Part shown: positions 26,067-29,600 of the stretch, in pieces
Layout of the letters: every line of letters starts with the position of its first letter
How positions within the stretch are numbered: the first letter of the stretch is position 1
From: ZC4RG30 sp039929265
GTDB taxonomy: Bacteria > Pseudomonadota > Gammaproteobacteria > Steroidobacterales > Steroidobacteraceae
Reading direction: 5' to 3'
DNA: 29,600 bases
Assembly (NCBI GenBank): GCA_039929265.1
Contig: JBDSRN010000085.1
Span: forward strand, 1-29,600
Program-made: the position numbers and the translations under genes
Notes under the pieces: generated by a model
Told to the model about the DNA's origin: nothing
Seen by the model: only the letters and a program-made list of their open reading frames with translations
Database searches by the model: none

Positions 26067-27706
26067 CAGCGCTCCCCGTCCGTGGCGTGCGCGAGCAGCG
26101 TGAGGTCGCGGGTGAGGTGCCGGTCGAGCGCGTTCGCCTGCCAGCCGCGCACGTACGGCTTCAGCAGGTGGCGGCTTGTGTAGTAGTAGATCGGCACGAA
26201 CGGCGCATCCTCGTTGAGCAGCGCCTCCGCCCGACCGAACGTGCGCGCACGCGCTTGCGGATCGAGCATGCCTTCGGCTTCGTTCACCAGCCTGTCGTAA
26301 TCCGCGTTCAGGTAACCACCGAAGTTCTGCCCATTGCCCGCGCGGAACAGGCCGACGAAGGTCAGTGGATCAGGATAATCACCGAGCCATGAATACCAGT
26401 AGAAGCGATGCAGGCCAAGGCGCCGGTTCTGCTGCAACACACGCCACTCTTCGTTATAGATCTGCACCTCGGCACCGAGATTCATGCGCCACATAGCCGC
26501 CAGTGCCTCCATCATTCGGCGCACGTCAGGGCTACTCGTGGGATACACCAGCTCGACGCGCAGCGGTCGCTGCTTCGAGTAGCCCGCCTCCTGATACAGT
26601 TTCTGCGCGGCGGCGTGACGCTCGGCGCGCGGCAGGCGCGCCCAGTCCGGCAGCACGGGCGTGTAACCCGGCAGGGGCGGCACGAGGTTGTAGGCCGGCA
26701 GATACACATCCTTCAGCACGTAGCGCGCGAGGATGTCGCGATCGATCGCCATCGTCATGGCCAGACGCAGTGGCTTGCGATCAAACGGCGGCTTCACCAC
26801 ATCCATCGCGAACATCATGGTGCCGAGGAACGGGGCGACCACGAGCTGAGTGCCGAGCCGTTTGCGCAACCACGCCACGTCCTCCGCTGCGACGCTGTCG
26901 GTGACATCGACACCGCCTGCAATGAAGCGCGAACTCGCCGCGGCGCGATCGCCGATTGGGAAATACGTGACCTTCGTGATGCCCACAGCCTGCGCATCCC
27001 AGTACGCTTCGTTCTTTACCAGCGTGATCGAGCCGCCGACGCGATAGTCGCGCAGCGTGAAGGCGCCGTTGCTGACGAGCTTGCCGGGGCGCGTCCACTG
27101 TTCGCCGCCGGTCTCCACGGCATTGCGCTGCACGGGATAGAAATACGGCGTAGTGACCAACGAAGCGAAGTAGGCGGTAGATTCCTCGAGGCTCACCTCG
27201 AGCGTGAGCGCATCCACAGCGCGTACGCCGAGCTGATCGGACGCAAGCTTGCCCGCGGTCACCTGCGTCGCGTTCACAAGCGGCAGGAATCCCTGTGCGT
27301 TGGGCGAGCCTGTGCGCGGATCGGCGGTGCGGCGCCATGCGTACACGAAATCCTCCGCGGTCACGGGCGCGCCGTCTGACCAGCGCGCATCCTCGCGCAG
27401 ATGGAACACCCAGCGTTTGCCGTCCTCGCTGGTTTCCCAGCGCCGGGCAACCGCGGGCACGACGCCCCCTTGCGGATCCAGGCGCAGCAGACCCTCGAAC
27501 AAGTCATCGAGCACGCGCTGCGCGGATTGATCCTCGCTGAGGGCGGGATCGAGCGTGCGCGGGAACTGGTCGATGTGCCGGCGCAACTCCTGCACCACGG
27601 CGGGCTGATCGAGCACGCGATATTCGGGGACTGCGACCGGGGGCTTGCGCTCACCACATCCCGCGACGGCCAGCGTTGCGCACAGGAGCGCAGCGTAGCG
27701 CCGCAT
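26066..27706 (-). CDS. Peptide-binding lipoprotein of ABC transporter (SBP_bac_5 family)
   Basis: The substrate-binding component of the importer, held in the periplasm by a lipid anchor. The signal is short (MRRYAALLCATLAVAGC, lipobox VAGC, C17). The mature part has family-5 features in order: DQFPRTLDPALSEDQSAQRVLDDLFEGL, WVFHLREDARWSDGAPVTAEDFVYAWRR and NGAFTLRDYRVGGSI. At 546 residues it is close to OppA length. OppA and DppA both use this fold, so peptide size preference is unknown. Its ATG overlaps the miaE stop by one base. A binding protein read at the same level as its permeases, rather than from a strong separate signal, is somewhat unusual. Confidence 0.92.
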   Translation of the reverse strand: MRRYAALLCATLAVAGCGERKPPVAVPEYRVLDQPAVVQELRRHIDQFPRTLDPALSEDQSAQRVLDDLFEGLLRLDPQGGVVPAVARRWETSEDGKRWVFHLREDARWSDGAPVTAEDFVYAWRRTADPRTGSPNAQGFLPLVNATQVTAGKLASDQLGVRAVDALTLEVSLEESTAYFASLVTTPYFYPVQRNAVETGGEQWTRPGKLVSNGAFTLRDYRVGGSITLVKNEAYWDAQAVGITKVTYFPIGDRAAASSRFIAGGVDVTDSVAAEDVAWLRKRLGTQLVVAPFLGTMMFAMDVVKPPFDRKPLRLAMTMAIDRDILARYVLKDVYLPAYNLVPPLPGYTPVLPDWARLPRAERHAAAQKLYQEAGYSKQRPLRVELVYPTSSPDVRRMMEALAAMWRMNLGAEVQIYNEEWRVLQQNRRLGLHRFYWYSWLGDYPDPLTFVGLFRAGNGQNFGGYLNADYDRLVNEAEGMLDPQARARTFGRAEALLNEDAPFVPIYYYTSRHLLKPYVRGWQANALDRHLTRDLTLLAHATDGER

Positions 27707-28308
27707 CAGGCTGCCGCCGGCAGGCCGGAGTGGAACCGGAAATGCTCGTCCGGGCTCGTCGCAAGATTCGCCTCGATGAGGGCGAGCTCGGCGAGCCGTC
27801 GGTGCATGGTTGCAGCATCCTGCCCTGCCGCGTGCGCGGCGCGCAGCGCGAGTTCGGTGTACAGCTCATGATGGCGACGTTCGGCGCGCGCCAGATCCGC
27901 ATAGAACCCGCTCACCGGTTCGGGTAGCAGCGGCGCGAGCAGCTCGAAGCGCTCGCAGGAACGTGCCTCGATGAGCGCGCTCGTAAGCAGCAGATCCACC
28001 TTGCGCTGCGGCTCGTGCGTCGTGAGCTGCGCGCGTAGTTGCGACGCGTAGCGGCCGGGCTTCTGCCGTCCGCCCGTCACGCCGCAGCGTTCCATCAGTC
28101 GCGACACCTGCTCGAAGTGCCGAAGCTCCTCACGCGCGAGTCGCGCGAGCGAGAGCGACAACTCTCGATCCTCGGGATAGGCGAACAGCAATGCGATGGC
28201 GGTGGACGCTGCTTTCTTCTCGCAGGCAGCGTGATCGACCAGCAGTTCTCGCCAGCGCTGCGCGGCGGCCTGCACCCACTGTGCAGGCGTCGGTGCGGCC
28301 AGGATCAT
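27706..28308 (-). CDS. miaE: tRNA-(2-methylthio-N6-isopentenyladenosine) hydroxylase
   Basis: An oxygen-dependent di-iron enzyme that hydroxylates the modified adenosine ms2i6A at position 37 of tRNAs reading UNN codons, giving ms2io6A. The 200-residue protein has a ferritin-like four-helix fold with iron ligands visible as E30 (ACEKKAA), E61-x-x-H64 (EELRH), E114 (ALIEARSCERFELL) and E143-x-x-H146 (AERRHHELY). It is coupled by stop-start overlap to the kinase gene before it and the binding-protein gene after it. I know of no established link between MiaE and peptide uptake. Confidence 0.95.
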   Translation of the reverse strand: MILAAPTPAQWVQAAAQRWRELLVDHAACEKKAASTAIALLFAYPEDRELSLSLARLAREELRHFEQVSRLMERCGVTGGRQKPGRYASQLRAQLTTHEPQRKVDLLLTSALIEARSCERFELLAPLLPEPVSGFYADLARAERRHHELYTELALRAAHAAGQDAATMHRRLAELALIEANLATSPDEHFRFHSGLPAAA

Positions 28309-29555
28309 GCCGCGACGCCGCTGCTGCGCGCGATCGCCTCGGCGATGGCTGCTTCGACCTCTGCCGCGTTGGCGTAGCGCTGGTGCGGCTCCTTCGCGAG
28401 CAGACGATCCACCAGCGGCTGCAGTTCGGCGCTGCTGGCGGGCAGGCGCGGGATCGGCGAGTTGCGATGTTTGTAGATGATCGCCATCGGGTTGGCGTCG
28501 GTGTACGGTTTTTCGCCCGCGAGCATCTCGTAAAGGATGATGCCGAGGCTGTAGATGTCGGTGCGCGCATCGACATCCTGGCCATGACCCTGCTCGGGGC
28601 TCATGTAGTGCGGTGTGCCGAAGATCAGACCCGGATCGGTGATCTCGAACTCCAGCGAGATGTGCTTCGCCAGGCCGAAATCGCTGAGCGCGATGCGCCC
28701 GTTGCCACGCATCAGCACGTTGCCGGGCTTCAGGTCCCGGTGCAATGCGCCGGCACCGTGCAGCGCCGACAGCGCGCGCGCGATCTGCAGCGAATAGCCC
28801 AGCGCTTCGTCGGCTGACAAGCCCAGGCGCATGCGCCGGCGCAGGTCGCCCTCGGGAAAATATTCCATTGCGAGATAGGCGTGATCATCCGCCACGCCGA
28901 GTTCGTAGCAGCGCACGAGATTCGAGTGATGCAGGCGTCGGGCGATCTCGTATTCCTGCAGGAAGCGTTCGAAGGATTGATCCACGCCGGATTCGTCGCG
29001 CATCGACGGCGTGACCTTCACGACGATCAGCGCGCCCGCCTTCTCGCTCTCGGCAAGGAACAGCTGCGAAACCGAGCCGCCGGCGAGCCGGCGGATGCAA
29101 CGGTAGCCCGGGATGCGCACGGCGCCGAAGCGCCGTGACTGCGTGGCAGCGTCCGAGACGCGCCAATCAGCCATGGCGCGCTGCTGGGTACGCGCGGCCT
29201 CACGCAACAGTTCCATGAAATCGCGGTGTTCGAGACGCTGCTTGCCCAGCACGCCGAATGCGCCGAACACGCGCGCGCGGCGCGCGTCGTGATCATCGAC
29301 ACGATCGGCGAGAAAAACGATGGGCGCAAAACCGGGACGTGCCGCGAGATCCTGCAGCCAGGCAAGCCCTTCGCCACCGGGCCAGGCGTGATCGAGCAGC
29401 ACTGCATCGAATCCCTGCGCGAGGAACTCCGGCGGCAATGGCCCGCGCGAGACGGGGTTGTAACTGACGAACTCCGCCGCAGCCCACTCGCAGCTCACGT
29501 GATGCCGGATCAATGCCCTGAAGCGGGCATCGTGTTCGATGAGCAGTAGCCGCAT
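28305..29555 (-). CDS. Response-regulator receiver domain fused to a Ser/Thr protein kinase
   Basis: A 416-residue cytoplasmic signalling protein with no membrane helix. Residues 1-125 look like a receiver domain: LLLIEHD at the start, phospho-acceptor D55 (FDAVLLDHAWPGGEGL) and conserved K105 (VLGKQRL). Residues 150-410 form a eukaryotic-like kinase: lysine K180 (LIVVKV), catalytic loop HRDLKPGNV with D274, DFG at 292-294, and GTPHYMSPEQ with the APE-like end. The glycine loop is degenerate (LAGGSVSQLF). Phosphorylation of the receiver by a histidine kinase may control the kinase domain; that is inference. Its stop overlaps the miaE start. Only 45 bases of upstream sequence are in the window, without a clear ribosome-binding site. 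Confidence 0.92.
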   Translation of the reverse strand: MRLLLIEHDARFRALIRHHVSCEWAAAEFVSYNPVSRGPLPPEFLAQGFDAVLLDHAWPGGEGLAWLQDLAARPGFAPIVFLADRVDDHDARRARVFGAFGVLGKQRLEHRDFMELLREAARTQQRAMADWRVSDAATQSRRFGAVRIPGYRCIRRLAGGSVSQLFLAESEKAGALIVVKVTPSMRDESGVDQSFERFLQEYEIARRLHHSNLVRCYELGVADDHAYLAMEYFPEGDLRRRMRLGLSADEALGYSLQIARALSALHGAGALHRDLKPGNVLMRGNGRIALSDFGLAKHISLEFEITDPGLIFGTPHYMSPEQGHGQDVDARTDIYSLGIILYEMLAGEKPYTDANPMAIIYKHRNSPIPRLPASSAELQPLVDRLLAKEPHQRYANAAEVEAAIAEAIARSSGVAA

Positions 29556-29600
29556 CGACGAAGCCTATGGCCGGTTGACGACCCTGAGTGAGCCCGTGTC

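Noticed and set aside
25113..26183. A 356-codon plus-strand frame opposite oppB and oppC.
   Set aside because: It is antisense to a coupled operon and composed mainly of Arg, His and Gln, typical of a shadow frame.

Overview
The window is a GC-rich chromosomal segment from a gammaproteobacterium, almost entirely housekeeping genes. Gene order supports this. The run lpxH, aminoacyl-tRNA synthetase, cysS, folD, tRNA cluster, tig, clpP, clpX, lon, tRNAs, ppiD, fabI, mltD, yafS-type methyltransferase, rnhA, dnaQ follows, from memory, the order of the Pseudomonas aeruginosa PA1792-PA1816 region. GltX instead of GlnS beside cysS, heavy use of TTG/GTG starts and the overall composition suggest a Xanthomonadales/Nevskiales/Steroidobacter-like lineage rather than Pseudomonas. 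That placement is inference.

Layout. 1-1796 (minus): the 3'-truncated dnaQ, rnhA and a YafS-type methyltransferase. 1929-5804 (plus): mltD, fabI and a dicarboxylate/amino-acid symporter. 5840-15574 (minus): ppiD, a degraded secreted-protein gene, tRNA-Asp, tRNA-Val, a predicted sugar O-methyltransferase next to lon, then lon, clpX, clpP, tig and tRNA-Leu. 15575-16542: an eroded two-partner-secretion outer-membrane gene (plus) lies inside a tRNA run (Lys, His, Arg, Pro; minus). 16659-18771: folD, then a divergent half-length modE and modA with a Mo-box-like operator between them. 18969-22504: cysS and gltX (minus), with lpxH (plus) starting 15 bases from gltX. 22509-29555 (minus): a seven-gene run, receiver-Ser/Thr kinase, miaE and a five-gene peptide ABC transporter, in which each stop codon overlaps the next start codon.

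How it fits together. tig-clpPX-lon-ppiD is a protein-folding and proteolysis island; lon has its own heat-shock (sigma-32-like) promoter placed just after a hairpin that ends the clpX transcript. The tRNA run has a sigma-70 promoter with a GC-rich discriminator, and tRNA-Leu lies only 32 bases before tig. Compared with the remembered Pseudomonas order, hupB (between lon and ppiD), gloB (between yafS and mltD) and ppiB (by lpxH) are not at their usual places, and the peptide transporter that would sit between fabI and mltD is at the other end of the window, now led by a kinase and miaE.

The best candidates for something undescribed are the coupled kinase-MiaE-peptide transporter operon, the methyltransferase standing where hupB normally is, and the reduced molybdate module (ModE DNA-binding domain, Mo-box and ModA without ModB or ModC). 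No CRISPR array, insertion sequence or prophage was seen.
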